Positions 1 through 10,450 of a DNA stretch of 64,000 nt are shown here, in pieces. The stretch covers positions 868,001 to 932,000 of the forward strand of contig CAVSJI010000001.1 in NCBI GenBank assembly GCA_963728365.1, written 5' to 3'. Source of the DNA: VRUE01 sp963728365 (lineage in GTDB: Bacteria; Actinomycetota; Thermoleophilia; Solirubrobacterales; 70-9). The notes beneath the pieces are model-generated. The model was not told where the DNA came from. It did no database searches and saw nothing but the letters and a program-made list of their open reading frames with translations. Within the stretch, counting starts at the first letter, position 1; every line of letters starts with the position of its first letter. The translations under genes and the position numbers were made by a program.

Positions 1-1164
1 GGCCCTGCGCAGCCGCCGCTTGATCATCTGCAAGACCTGCAGGATCCTGGCCAACGCCGGAGCGGGATCCCGGGGGCGGAAATACGGTCCGACGGTGCTG
101 CGGCGCGGCCGCAGGACGTCCGCTGCGGCGCCCGGGTGTCCGTCCCGCAGGAAGCTCCAGACGTGCTGCAGATCCGCATCGCCCCACCGGTACCGGACCC
201 CGGCGCGGGCGATCCCCTCCTCGTAACGCCCCCGGAGCAGCCAATCGCACCAGATGGCCGGCAGGGGCGCCCCGGCCGACACGGCAAGGGCAAGCGACCC
301 GTAGAGGCGTGGGTTGAAGTCGATTGCGGCGTACTCCCCGTCGTTCTCTTCGATCAGCTCCAGCTCGAAGATCCCCTCCCACCCGGTGGCGGCGACAAAC
401 TTGCCGACCCGATCGAGCAGATCTGCTGACGCGGAGATCGTCTCCGAGCAGGAGACCGAGCCGGCCTGCGGCGGCCATGTCCGGATGTACCTGCTGACCG
501 CAAGGCCGGGCAGCCGGCCGTCGGCCGAGACGCCCCCGATCGAGATCAGCGCTCCGGAGAAATGACGCTGGAGGAGACAGGGAAGGCCGAAGCCAGGCAG
601 CTCGTTGGCCAGCGCCGCCTCGTCCACGGCCAGGAAGCTCGGCCGCTGCCGAATGTCGCCGTCCTCGGCGAATACGGAGCGGCGCGGCTTCAGCAAGACC
701 GGATAGCCGAGCCGGGCGGCGGCGGTGACCGCCTCATCCCGATTGGCGCAGATCACCGTCTCCGGTGCCGCCAGCCCGGCGTCGCCGGCGCGGGCCAACA
801 GGCTGACCTTGCTCATGCAGGCTTGGACGACCTCCTTGGCGGGGAGGCCAAGCTCGACCTCCGCTGGGAAGAGATCGCGATGGTCTGAAATGGCGGCCAG
901 GGCGGCGTCGCTGCCTGGGATGACCGTGGCGAAGCGGCCTCTCTGGGCGGCCTCGGCAACCGCCCGTGCGAAATCGCGACCGTCGGCTCGCGGGTCGGGG
1001 ACGGCGAACCGCTCATCGCAGAAGCGGGACCACTGCCCGGGGGCCGGCTTCTCGCAACTTGCGCCGCCGACGCGGTAGCCGGCGCGGCTGAGGCTCTCAC
1101 AGGCGATCGGAGCAGAGCGCTCCTGGGCGTCGGTGAGGAGAACGGCGGCCGCCACGTTGCCCAT
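1..1164 (-). CDS. ATP-grasp domain protein (C-terminus beyond window)
   Basis: Probable ATP-dependent carboxylate-amine/thiol ligase of the carbamoyl-phosphate-synthase-like ATP-grasp class. Reading from the ATG at 1164 gives 388 open codons with no stop before the window edge. An N-terminal pre-ATP-grasp region is followed by PVLLKP near residues 155-160 and the metal-binding DFNPR near 282-286, where the family usually has E-x-N-x-R. The start lies 5 bases after the deacetylase stop, so the two are probably cotranscribed. Substrate unknown. Next to polysaccharide genes, a role in envelope or exopolysaccharide modification is plausible but is inference. No signal peptide or membrane helix seen. 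Confidence 0.75.
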   Translation of the reverse strand, partial: MGNVAAAVLLTDAQERSAPIACESLSRAGYRVGGASCEKPAPGQWSRFCDERFAVPDPRADGRDFARAVAEAAQRGRFATVIPGSDAALAAISDHRDLFPAEVELGLPAKEVVQACMSKVSLLARAGDAGLAAPETVICANRDEAVTAAARLGYPVLLKPRRSVFAEDGDIRQRPSFLAVDEAALANELPGFGLPCLLQRHFSGALISIGGVSADGRLPGLAVSRYIRTWPPQAGSVSCSETISASADLLDRVGKFVAATGWEGIFELELIEENDGEYAAIDFNPRLYGSLALAVSAGAPLPAIWCDWLLRGRYEEGIARAGVRYRWGDADLQHVWSFLRDGHPGAAADVLRPRRSTVGPYFRPRDPAPALARILQVLQMIKRRLRRA

Positions 1165-1168
1165 CGAG

Positions 1169-1990
1169 TCAGCGATGGGAGCTTCGCAGGCGCCCGAACG
1201 CGATCCGCTCATACCAATCGGACATCCGCACGCGACGCACCGTTCGGGAGGTGTTGATCAGATACTTCGGCAGGCGGGTTTCGCGGAAGATGCCCTCCCG
1301 CGGGAGGCTCATCAGGTCCCGGCCGGTGATCGGCTCGAACAGCCGGCTCTCCAGCGTCACCGCGAGCCGGTAGCCGGCCTCCTTCGTCGCTCTCATCACC
1401 CGCGCATCATGGCTGCCGTAGGGATAGGCGATCGAATCGCACGGTAGCTGCAGCTGCTCCTCGCATATCTCTCGCGAGCGTCGCAGCTCGAGGCCCAGCT
1501 GATCGTCGTCGATCTCCGGCAGGTGGGGGTGGGAGCACGTGTGGGAGCCGATCTCCCAACCGGCATCGGCCAGCTGGCGCACTTCGTCCCAGGACATGCA
1601 CCGCACGTCCTCCTCATCGGCCGGCATCTCGTCGGCGCCCAGGTACTTGAAGACGCCTCCTTCGTCGGTCAGGTCAGTCGGCATGAAGACCGTGGCCGGA
1701 ACTCCGAGATCGCTGAGAACGGGCAACCCGTGCTCGAGGATGGAGCGGTAGCCGTCGTCGAAGGTGACGACGAACGTCCGCCCTGCGAGCGGCTCGGAGA
1801 GCGCTGCGGAAAGCGTCTTCGGACGGTAGCCCCGGCGCAGCAGGTGCCGCGCCTGCATCGCCAGGCGCTCGGGGAAGACGGAGAGGGAGGTGTCCCAGGC
1901 GGGGCTGACGGCGTGGTAGCAGAGAATCAGCAGGTCGACCGAGACCGGACCACGGCCCCTCCCCACCTCCAGCGGCTCGGAATCGGCCAT
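1169..1990 (-). CDS. polysaccharide deacetylase family (NodB domain) protein
   Basis: 273 residues matching the NodB carbohydrate esterase 4 fold: LCYHAVSP near the N-terminus, the metal/catalytic motif TFDDGY at about residues 76-81, and the metal-binding SHTCSHPHL near 149-157. The family removes N- or O-acetyl groups from polysaccharides using a divalent metal. There is no signal peptide or membrane helix, so it may act on a cytoplasmic or lipid-linked sugar. It lies between the GH26 genes and the ATP-grasp gene on the same strand, which suggests one surface-polysaccharide operon. The start is the ATG at 1990, 10 bases after the upstream stop. Confidence 0.82.
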   Translation of the reverse strand: MADSEPLEVGRGRGPVSVDLLILCYHAVSPAWDTSLSVFPERLAMQARHLLRRGYRPKTLSAALSEPLAGRTFVVTFDDGYRSILEHGLPVLSDLGVPATVFMPTDLTDEGGVFKYLGADEMPADEEDVRCMSWDEVRQLADAGWEIGSHTCSHPHLPEIDDDQLGLELRRSREICEEQLQLPCDSIAYPYGSHDARVMRATKEAGYRLAVTLESRLFEPITGRDLMSLPREGIFRETRLPKYLINTSRTVRRVRMSDWYERIAFGRLRSSHR

Positions 1991-2000
1991 CGCCGGGAGC

Positions 2001-3188
2001 CTAACGGGCGGTCCTGGCGCGAAAACGCGAGCGAACCAGGAGAAAGCAGCCGATCAGGGCAAGCAGTGCCACCGCCCCGATCCCTATCGCGTACCAGAGA
2101 TACCGTCCGTGCAGCTTTGCGGTGAGCCGGTAGAGAAGGGACGGTTCGCCAAAGCCCGCGGTGGGCCGATCGGGGGCAACCGCGTCGCCGGCAAGCTCGG
2201 ACGGCGTCGCGAGCAGCTGACCGCGGGTCAGCGAATAGGTCGGCGAGGAGATGGCCGACCTGAATGCGCGCAGAGAATCCGCCGAGCTGTTGACGCGCGC
2301 ATCGAGCGCACCTTCTACTTCACCTTCGTTGATGACGTCGTTGAACCAGACGACCGCCTTGATCCGGCCGAACTCGGGGATCTCGCGGCGCAGCGCGCTG
2401 GCAACCCAGGCCGCCTTGTCCCCGCCGCTCTCGTCGGATCCGGTCTCGCCAACGATCATCGGCCGCGTGCTGATCCTGGCCAGTTCTTCGTAGGTGTTGT
2501 CGATGATTTCGGTGAACGAGTTCCACGCGCCTCGTTGCGCCCAGTTGAAGCCGTCGAAGCCCACCCAGTCCACCCATCTATCGCCTGGGTAGAGATCGCG
2601 GAAAGGGAAGTCCCCGCCGGTGTTCACGTTCGGCGTCCAGACCCACTGAACGTTGGTGGCGCCTTGGGTGTGGAAGATTCCCACCACCCGCCGCCAAACG
2701 GCTTTCAACCTGTAGGAGTTGTTGCCGCTCACCCCACGCGACCACGGGTACCAGGTCCCGTTCATCTCGTGGGCGAAGCGAAGCAGAATCGGGTGGCGCC
2801 AGCGAGCGGCCGCCCGGGCGGATTCACGGATGTACTGGTCAAAGCGCCCTCGCTGGATGAGGCGCATCGGGTAGCTCCGCCCCTCGTAGCTCATCGGCTC
2901 CCAGGTGATCATCGGCACGGCGCCCCGGTCCCAGGCGGCCTGCAGCTCGCTGGGCACGAAGGGAATCGAGTCCCACTGGTGGTAGTAGCTGACGATCACG
3001 GGAGGGCGACCGACGAGCCGGCCGTATCGATCGATCAGAGCCGGATGCTGCTCGGCGTCGGGGATGTAGGCGCCAAGCGCTACAGAGCCTTCCGTGCTCG
3101 CGACAGCCGACTGGGAGGCGACGAGTGCTACCGCCGCTACCGCTGCGACGACGAGAGCCGCCAAGCGGACGAGCGCCACCCTTCTCAA
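2001..3188 (-). CDS. GH26-type glycoside hydrolase, signal peptide and C-terminal membrane anchor
   Basis: 395 residues if started at the TTG at 3188, which overlaps the upstream TGA (TTGA) and begins a good signal peptide (MRRVALVRLAALVVAAVAAV). A GTG at 3179 is an alternative. The catalytic domain has FAHEMNGTWYPW, the hallmark GH26 acid/base motif, and GETGSDE, the likely nucleophile strand. A C-terminal hydrophobic segment (YAIGIGAVALLALIGCFLLV) followed by Arg residues should anchor it facing outward. GH26 members cut beta-mannans or related glucans; the substrate here is unknown. It is one of three consecutive paralogues with near-identical SYYHQWDSIPF blocks in two of them, so tandem duplication is likely. 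Confidence 0.78.
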   Translation of the reverse strand: MRRVALVRLAALVVAAVAAVALVASQSAVASTEGSVALGAYIPDAEQHPALIDRYGRLVGRPPVIVSYYHQWDSIPFVPSELQAAWDRGAVPMITWEPMSYEGRSYPMRLIQRGRFDQYIRESARAAARWRHPILLRFAHEMNGTWYPWSRGVSGNNSYRLKAVWRRVVGIFHTQGATNVQWVWTPNVNTGGDFPFRDLYPGDRWVDWVGFDGFNWAQRGAWNSFTEIIDNTYEELARISTRPMIVGETGSDESGGDKAAWVASALRREIPEFGRIKAVVWFNDVINEGEVEGALDARVNSSADSLRAFRSAISSPTYSLTRGQLLATPSELAGDAVAPDRPTAGFGEPSLLYRLTAKLHGRYLWYAIGIGAVALLALIGCFLLVRSRFRARTAR

Positions 3189-4168
3189 CAACGGTTCCGG
3201 TCCGGGGACCCGAGCAGCGACTGCCGCGTCGCGCCGTAGCGCCTGGCACGTACAGCCGCCCTGAAGGCCCGCAGAGCGGAGTACGTGCCGTTGAAGCGCA
3301 GGTCCACTCCGTTGTCCCCAGCGTTGAACCAGATGAGGGCCTTGATTCGCCGCATGCGCGGCAGCTGCCATCTCAGCGCCTGCGAGATCCAGTGCCTCTT
3401 GCCCCGATCCGTGGTACCGAGCTCAGCGATCATCATCGGGCGCCGGCTGATCCTCGCCAGCTCGTGATATGAGCCGCTGAAGAGCTGCGCGAACGAGTAC
3501 GACCTCCCGCCATAGCCCCAATTGAAGCCATCGAGGCCCACCCAATCGACCCAGCGGTCCCCTGGGTAGAAGCGCTCGAAGGGCACGCCGCCGAACTGGT
3601 CGGTGTAAGGGGTCCACACCCACCTCACGTTGTCGGCTCCGGCGCGGCGGAAGATCCGGACGAGCCGCCGCCAGGCGGCCTTGTAGCGCTGCGCGGTATT
3701 GCCTTCGAGTCCCGCGCCCCACGGGTACCAGTCGCCATTCATCTCATGTGCGAAGCGCAGCAGGACCGGCTTCCCCCAGGCCGCCACAACTCCGGCTGCC
3801 CGACGGGCGTAGCGGTCGTAGCGGCCCCTGGCAATCGCCCGCAATGGGAAACGCCTCCCCGAGTAGCTCATCGGCTCCCAGGTGATCATCGGCACGGCGC
3901 CCCGGTCCCAGGCGGCCTGCAGCTCGCCGGGCACGAAGGGAATCGAGTCCCACTGGTGGTAGTAGCTGACGATTCTCGAGGGGCGGCCAAGCAAGCGCCC
4001 GTAGCGATCGATGCTCGTCGGACGTTGGCTCGCGTTCGGATCGTAGGCGCCGATGGCGATGCACCTCGCGGCGGCCGCTTCCGGCGTGACGCATCGATAC
4101 GCGAGCGTCGTCACCGCGACCACGAGCAGAAACGAGACCGTGGCGACGGCCCTCCGTGCGCCGATCAT
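3185..4168 (-). CDS. GH26-type glycoside hydrolase, secreted
   Basis: 327 residues. An N-terminal hydrophobic stretch (VATVSFLLVVAVTTLAY) is a signal peptide or anchor. The catalytic core carries FAHEMNGDWYPWG (acid/base Glu) and AELGTTD (probable nucleophile). It shares long blocks with the downstream paralogue (IVSYYHQWDSIPF, AAWDRGAVPMITWEPMSY) but has no C-terminal helix, so it may be released or held only by its N-terminus. The ATG at 4168 overlaps the upstream TGA (ATGA) and its own stop overlaps the next start, so translational coupling across the three GH genes is likely. Confidence 0.78.
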   Translation of the reverse strand: MIGARRAVATVSFLLVVAVTTLAYRCVTPEAAAARCIAIGAYDPNASQRPTSIDRYGRLLGRPSRIVSYYHQWDSIPFVPGELQAAWDRGAVPMITWEPMSYSGRRFPLRAIARGRYDRYARRAAGVVAAWGKPVLLRFAHEMNGDWYPWGAGLEGNTAQRYKAAWRRLVRIFRRAGADNVRWVWTPYTDQFGGVPFERFYPGDRWVDWVGLDGFNWGYGGRSYSFAQLFSGSYHELARISRRPMMIAELGTTDRGKRHWISQALRWQLPRMRRIKALIWFNAGDNGVDLRFNGTYSALRAFRAAVRARRYGATRQSLLGSPDRNRC

Positions 4169-5679
4169 CGGAGACCAGGAGCCGGCGAGAGCAGGAAGCT
4201 TTCTCGGTCGACCTGGAAGAGGGTTGAGCTCATCGCGCTGCGCAACGCCGCAAGCGCGGATTCTGAGCTGTCAACTCGAGCTTCGACGGTGTGAAACCGG
4301 TCGCTGAACCAGACGAGCGCGCGGATTCTCGGAAAGCGGGGAAGTTCGCGTCCCACGGCGCGCGAGATCCATTCGGCCTTGTTGCCACCTTCCTCGGTCG
4401 AGCCGGTCTCCGGGATCATGATCGGAAGGGAGGTCATACGGGAAAGCATGCGGTAGGAGTTCGCGAAGATCGCGCTGAACGACTGCCAGGCCCGGCGGGC
4501 GCCCCAGTTGAAGCCGTCGACGCCAACCCAGTCCACCCACCGGTCCCCCGGGAAATAGCGTTCGAACAGCAGGTGGCCGCCATTGCTGACATAGGGGGAC
4601 CAGACCCATGTGACGTTGTTGGCGCCCAGGGCACGGAATACATCAACGATGTGGCGCCAGGCCAATTTGTACGCCTTGGCCGGGTGTCCTTTACCCCACG
4701 GGTACCAGGCCCCGTTCATCTCCTGCGCGAAACGCACCATCATCGGCTTGCCCCAGCCTGCGGCTTCGCTGGCCGACCTGCGTATGTAGGCGTCGTAGCG
4801 TCCGTTCGCGATCGCCCGTAGCGGAAAACGTTGAGCGGGATCGGCCCAATTCCACGGCTCCCAGGTGATCAGGGGCACGCTCCCCCGATTCCAGATGGAT
4901 TCCAGCGAGCCTCGATCGAACAGCGGATGAGTCCAGTCCTCATAGCTAGCGACGATCACCGGCGACTGCCCGACCTCGGCGGCGAAGTCATTGATCAGCG
5001 TGGGGTCTTCCTGTGAACCCGGTACGTAGACGCCGAGGGCGACCCTGTTGGCGGCGGCGCTGCTGGGGACGACCAGTGCCAGAGCCGCCGTCGCAACGGC
5101 GAGCAAAGCCATCAGTCCGTGGGCAGGGCACGCCGCGCGCTGCGGCAAGCAGGCGATCAGAGCCAGCAAGAGCGCTCCTGCGTAGAGGACATACGCCATC
5201 TGGATCGACCCTGAGCTGAAGGGCCATAGAACTGCAACGCCCGGACCAGTGGAAAGGTCGCGGAACAGGTGCGCGCCGATGCCGAATGCGGCTCCCAGCA
5301 GAACCGTCCGGGCCGCTTCGCGGCGCGCGAAGCAAGCCGCAACCGTCACGAGCGCCAGAAAGAGAAGGGTATGCGCGTAGGGGCGTGGCAGCGTCCCAGT
5401 CAGCGCCCGCGTGCCCAGGTACTGGGGGATGTGATCGACATCGAGCAGGACGCTGACGGACAGCGCCGCAAGGACGAAGGCGCGGGCCGGGGGCGCGCGA
5501 AGAGATCCCAGGGCCAGCAGCGCGATCGCGCAGGTCGCAAGATGGGCCGGGAGGTCGACCAGGCCATAGGCGATCGTGCCCGTCGATCCCTCGATCGCGC
5601 CCCAGAGCAGATCGAGCAGCAGGACGGCCCCGACCAGGACGGCAGCACCGACGATCGGCTCTGAGCGGCGAAACGACAA
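4165..5679 (-). CDS. YdjM-like membrane domain fused to a GH26-type glycosidase
   Basis: About 504 residues from the TTG at 5679; the start is uncertain because no ATG is available. The first ~200 residues hold several hydrophobic helices plus LLDVDHIPQYLG, RPYAHTLLFL and GAHLFRDLSTGPGVAVLWPF. These resemble the Asp/His motifs of YdjM-family (PF04307) membrane-bound metal-dependent hydrolases. A further helix ending in SSAAA leads into a GH26 domain with FAQEMNGAWYPWG and PETGSTEEGG. In the acid/base motif the usual His is Gln, while the Glu is kept. This gives a membrane-tethered glycosidase with a second possible hydrolase domain. It follows PEPCK by 44 bases on the same strand. Confidence 0.68.
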   Translation of the reverse strand: MSFRRSEPIVGAAVLVGAVLLLDLLWGAIEGSTGTIAYGLVDLPAHLATCAIALLALGSLRAPPARAFVLAALSVSVLLDVDHIPQYLGTRALTGTLPRPYAHTLLFLALVTVAACFARREAARTVLLGAAFGIGAHLFRDLSTGPGVAVLWPFSSGSIQMAYVLYAGALLLALIACLPQRAACPAHGLMALLAVATAALALVVPSSAAANRVALGVYVPGSQEDPTLINDFAAEVGQSPVIVASYEDWTHPLFDRGSLESIWNRGSVPLITWEPWNWADPAQRFPLRAIANGRYDAYIRRSASEAAGWGKPMMVRFAQEMNGAWYPWGKGHPAKAYKLAWRHIVDVFRALGANNVTWVWSPYVSNGGHLLFERYFPGDRWVDWVGVDGFNWGARRAWQSFSAIFANSYRMLSRMTSLPIMIPETGSTEEGGNKAEWISRAVGRELPRFPRIRALVWFSDRFHTVEARVDSSESALAALRSAMSSTLFQVDRESFLLSPAPGLR

Positions 5680-5723
5680 GGACTGGACGATAAGCCAGCC
5701 CCGGTCGCCGCGCCTCCGGAAAA

Positions 5724-7532
<1,809 letters not shown>

Positions 7533-7542
7533 CCGCGGAACT

Positions 7543-7857
7543 CTATTCATTGCCCCCACCGGCTTTTTCCGTGAGCTTGATCACGGACAGGTCGGCTTCC
7601 TCGTTGCGGATCTTCAGGGTCACGGTCTCGGCTTTGCCGCTGTTGAGCTTCACGCTGCAAGTAAACGTGGCGTCGGCTTCGACCTTTTGGTCGGAGGGGC
7701 AATCGACCGAGGAAACCTTCTCGCCAAGCGACTTGCTGAGGCTCGCCTGCAGCTGTTCCTCGGTCTTGGTGCTGTCGATCACCGTTTCGCCGCAACCGGC
7801 GAAGAGCAAGCCGGCGAGCAGAGCCATGGCGCCGAGACCCGTGTAGATGCCCCTCAT
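7543..7857 (-). CDS. DUF4333-type lipoprotein
   Basis: 104 residues beginning at the ATG at 7857. The lipobox LLFAGC in a short signal peptide (MALLAGLLFAGC) predicts lipid attachment on the outer face of the membrane. The mature part has VDCPSD and FTCSVKL, the paired-cysteine layout of DUF4333 domains common in actinobacteria. Function unknown. It lies head-to-head with sucC (49-base gap) and just upstream of pckG, so it may be cotranscribed with pckG without a functional link. Confidence 0.72.
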   Translation of the reverse strand: MRGIYTGLGAMALLAGLLFAGCGETVIDSTKTEEQLQASLSKSLGEKVSSVDCPSDQKVEADATFTCSVKLNSGKAETVTLKIRNEEADLSVIKLTEKAGGGNE

Positions 7858-7906
7858 CGAGAGCGAAGTATCGCAAGGCGGCCGTTCGGTAGGGTTCCGC
7901 GCCGCG

Positions 7907-9124
7907 ATGAGGTTCTTCGAGTACGAGGCGCGCAGGATCGTCGAGCTGGCGGGGATTCCCGTCACCAAGTACGGCTTCTGCACGACGGCTGATGAGGCCC
8001 GCAGGGCCGCCGAAGAGATCGGCGGGCCGGTTGTGATCAAGTCGCAGGTCCTCAGCGGCGGTCGGATGAAGGCCGGCGGCGTCAAGTTCGCCGACACCCC
8101 TGAGGAGGCCGCCGAGCACGCCGCGGCGATCCTGAAGCTCGAGATCAACGGCCAGATGCCGCGCGGCGTCCTCGTCGACCCGAAGGCCGAGGTCAAGCAG
8201 GAGTACTACGCCGGCGTCGTCTGGGACGGCACCGCAAAGAAGCCGCTGATGTTGTTCAGCGACATGGGTGGCATCGACATCGAGGAGGTCGCCGAGACCC
8301 ACCCCGACCACGTCGGCCGCGGCCACGTCTCCAACCTGCTGCCGGTCGCCGACTTCGAGGCCAAGCAGGTCGTCGCCGCAACGGGCGTCACCGGCAAGCA
8401 GCTGCAGCGCGCCACCCCGATCCTCGCCCACCTCGCCCGCCTCTTTCGCGACAACGACATGACCCTGGCCGAGATCAACCCGCTGGCGGAGCTCGAGGAC
8501 GGCAGCTTCGTCGCCCTCGATGCCCACATGGAGATGGAGAGCGAGGCGGTCGGACGGCAGAAGGCCCTGCTGCGCAAGAAGCTCGAGATCGCCGAGGAGG
8601 ACACCCGCGAGACCTATGAGCCGTCCGCCTTCGAGCGCAACGTCGCCGCGATCGACGCCGCCGACCATCGCGGCGTGATCCAGGGCAAGGACCACGGCTT
8701 CACCGGCAACCTCGGCCTCGTGATCGGCGCCGGCGGCGGCTCGCTGACCCTCACCGACGCGGTCCGCAGTCAGGGCGGCAAGCCGGCCAACTACTCCGAG
8801 ATCGGCGGCAACCCCTCGGTCGCCAAGGCCTGCGGCCTGGCCAAGCAGGTGCTCGAAAAGGACGGGGTCGAGAAGATCGCCGTGATGATGTCGATCGTCT
8901 CCAACACCCGCGTCGACATCGTCGCCCGCGGCGTGATCAAGGCCTGCCTGGAGCTCGGCAAGGACCCCGGCGAGACGATCGCGATCTTCCGCATCCCGGG
9001 CGCCTGGGAGGAGGAGGGCTTCAAGATCCTCGAGCGCTACGGGGTCGAGTACTGCGACCGCTCGGTCTCGATGTGGGAGGCCGCCAACCGCGCAGTCACC
9101 AAGATCCAGGGAGCCCCGGCATGA
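7907..9124 (+). CDS. sucC: succinate-CoA ligase, beta subunit
   Basis: 405 residues. An N-terminal ATP-grasp domain opens with FEYEARRIVELAGIPV, and GGRMKAGGVKFA and AEINPLAELEDG supply nucleotide and Mg contacts. The C-terminal CoA-ligase domain has IGAGGGSLTLTDAV and GGNPSVAKACGLAKQ. With SucD it makes ATP or GTP from succinyl-CoA in the TCA cycle. The start is the ATG at 7907 (MRFFEYEAR), which matches family N-termini; a further upstream GTG in frame would run through the promoter gap. It ends 58 bases before sucD, and that gap is filled by a strong hairpin. Confidence 0.95.
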   Translation: MRFFEYEARRIVELAGIPVTKYGFCTTADEARRAAEEIGGPVVIKSQVLSGGRMKAGGVKFADTPEEAAEHAAAILKLEINGQMPRGVLVDPKAEVKQEYYAGVVWDGTAKKPLMLFSDMGGIDIEEVAETHPDHVGRGHVSNLLPVADFEAKQVVAATGVTGKQLQRATPILAHLARLFRDNDMTLAEINPLAELEDGSFVALDAHMEMESEAVGRQKALLRKKLEIAEEDTRETYEPSAFERNVAAIDAADHRGVIQGKDHGFTGNLGLVIGAGGGSLTLTDAVRSQGGKPANYSEIGGNPSVAKACGLAKQVLEKDGVEKIAVMMSIVSNTRVDIVARGVIKACLELGKDPGETIAIFRIPGAWEEEGFKILERYGVEYCDRSVSMWEAANRAVTKIQGAPA

Positions 9125-9175
9125 CCTTCCGGTGCGCCTTTTACGGTCCATGCCTACATAAGGCGCACCGGAAGG
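9125..9175 (+). promoter_or_regulatory. 16-bp perfect hairpin in the sucC-sucD gap covering the sucD ribosome binding site
   Basis: Arms 9125-9140 (CCTTCCGGTGCGCCTT) and 9160-9175 are perfectly complementary with a 19-base loop. The right arm ends in GGAAGG, the likely Shine-Dalgarno sequence of sucD (ATG at 9183). The stem would therefore hide the sucD ribosome binding site, or act as an attenuator or mRNA stabiliser that sets the SucC:SucD ratio. No U-tract follows, so a simple terminator is unlikely. Confidence 0.7.
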
Positions 9176-9182
9176 GGTTGCG

Positions 9183-10100
9183 ATGAGCATCCTGCTCTCC
9201 AAGGAGACGACCTTCATCGTCCAGGGGATCACCGGGCGCGAGGCGGTCAACCTGACCAGGGAGTGCCTCGACTACGGCTCCAGGGTCGTCGGCGGCGTCA
9301 CCCCCGGCCGCAAGGGCCGCGAGGTGCACGGCGTGCCGGTCTTCGACACCGTCGCCCAGGCGGTCGAGCACCACGGCGGGCCGATCGACGGCTCGGTCGT
9401 CACCGTCCCCCCCGCCTTCACCAAGGACGCCGTGCTCGAGGCGATCGAGAACGGGATTGAGCTGATCGTGATCGTCACCGAGCGCATCCCGCGTGGCGAC
9501 GTCGCCCAGATGGTCGAGCTGGCGGAGATGCGGGGGGCGCGGATCATCGGCCCCAACTGCCTCGGGCTGATCGTCCCCGAGGTCTGCAAGATGGGCGGCA
9601 TCGGCGGTCCCGCCAAGGACGCGGCCAAGGCCTACGCCCCCGGCCCGGTCGGCGTGATGAGCCGCTCCGGCGGGATGACCACCGAGATCTCCTCCTCGCT
9701 GACCCAGGCGGGCCTCGGCGTCTCGACCGCCGTCTCGATCGGCGGCGACGCGATCATCGGCTCGACCTACGCCGAGCTGATGCCCTACTTCGAGGCCGAT
9801 GAGCAGACCCAGGCGATCGTCATCTACACCGAGCCCGGCGGCCGCATGGAGGCACAGCTCGCCGAATGGGTCAAGGACAACGACAGCCGTCTGCCGATCG
9901 TCGCCTTCATGGCGGGCAAGTTCATGGACGACGAGGAGATGAAGGGGATGAGCTTCGGCCACGCGGGAACGATCGTCGAGGGCGTCGAGGACACCGCGAC
10001 CGAGAAGATCGCCCGCCTCGAAGCGGCGGGCATCCGCGTGGTCGAGCGGATCGACGAGATCCCCGACGCGGTCAAGCAGAAGCTGGGGGTCGCAGCCTGA
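9183..10100 (+). CDS. sucD: succinate-CoA ligase, alpha subunit
   Basis: 305 residues. The N-terminal Rossmann CoA-binding domain has FIVQGITGREA and GGVTPGRKGREV. The C-terminal domain has IGPNCLGLIVP, GVMSRSGGMTTEI and SFGHAGTIVEG, whose His is the phosphorylated catalytic residue. It partners SucC. The start is the ATG at 9183 with GGAAGGGG upstream in the hairpin arm. Its TGA overlaps the next gene's ATG, coupling the ferredoxin to it. Confidence 0.95.
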   Translation: MSILLSKETTFIVQGITGREAVNLTRECLDYGSRVVGGVTPGRKGREVHGVPVFDTVAQAVEHHGGPIDGSVVTVPPAFTKDAVLEAIENGIELIVIVTERIPRGDVAQMVELAEMRGARIIGPNCLGLIVPEVCKMGGIGGPAKDAAKAYAPGPVGVMSRSGGMTTEISSSLTQAGLGVSTAVSIGGDAIIGSTYAELMPYFEADEQTQAIVIYTEPGGRMEAQLAEWVKDNDSRLPIVAFMAGKFMDDEEMKGMSFGHAGTIVEGVEDTATEKIARLEAAGIRVVERIDEIPDAVKQKLGVAA

Positions 10101-10333
10101 TGGCCGAGACGCTGAACAGGGTCTTCATCGACGTCGAGGTCGACTCCTCGGTCGCCGCCGACGCCGAGCTGGCAGGGAAGCTCGAGGAAGTCTGCCCCGT
10201 CGACATCTTCAAGGCAACCGAGTCGGGGGTCGTGATCGTCGAGCAGAACCTCGACGAGTGCGTCCTCTGCAACCTCTGCGTGGACGCCGCCCCCAGCGGC
10301 GCGGTGCGCGTCGTCAAGCTCTACGAGCGGTAG
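10100..10333 (+). CDS. small ferredoxin-like [4Fe-4S] protein
   Basis: 77 residues from the ATG at 10100, which overlaps the sucD stop (TGATG). Four cysteines are present: one in EEVCPVDIF and three in CVLCNLCVDAAP. This is enough for one [4Fe-4S] cluster and resembles FixX-like or single-cluster ferredoxins more than the 2x4Fe type. Its partner is not evident. Coupling to sucCD suggests an electron-carrier role near the TCA cycle, for example with a CoA-dependent oxidoreductase elsewhere (inference). Confidence 0.72.
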   Translation: MAETLNRVFIDVEVDSSVAADAELAGKLEEVCPVDIFKATESGVVIVEQNLDECVLCNLCVDAAPSGAVRVVKLYER

Positions 10334-10408
10334 ACCCACCGGTCCCCGCCGCCTTGGTATCTCCGCCCCGACGGCGCGGGCAAATCGTCAGCGTGTGCGA
10401 TCGATCAC

Positions 10409-10440
10409 GTTACCTGGATATAAATTTATATCGCGGTAAC
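10409..10440. promoter_or_regulatory. 32-bp palindromic operator upstream of the TetR gene
   Basis: GTTACC at 10409-10414 and GGTAAC at 10435-10440 bracket the perfect AT-rich palindrome ATATAAATTTATAT. Only the 3-base linkers break the symmetry. It ends 10 bases before the TetR start codon, in a genome otherwise near 70% GC. It is very probably the TetR autoregulatory operator covering the promoter of the whole fatty-acid operon. Confidence 0.8.
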
Positions 10441-10450
10441 CTCCTTGCAG

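Noticed and set aside
9125..9175. Intrinsic terminator between sucC and sucD
   Set aside because: No T-run follows the stem and sucD must be cotranscribed; an RBS-masking or stability hairpin fits better.
7547..9250. 567-residue minus-strand frame opposite sucC
   Set aside because: Shadow of sucC with biased composition; no domain.
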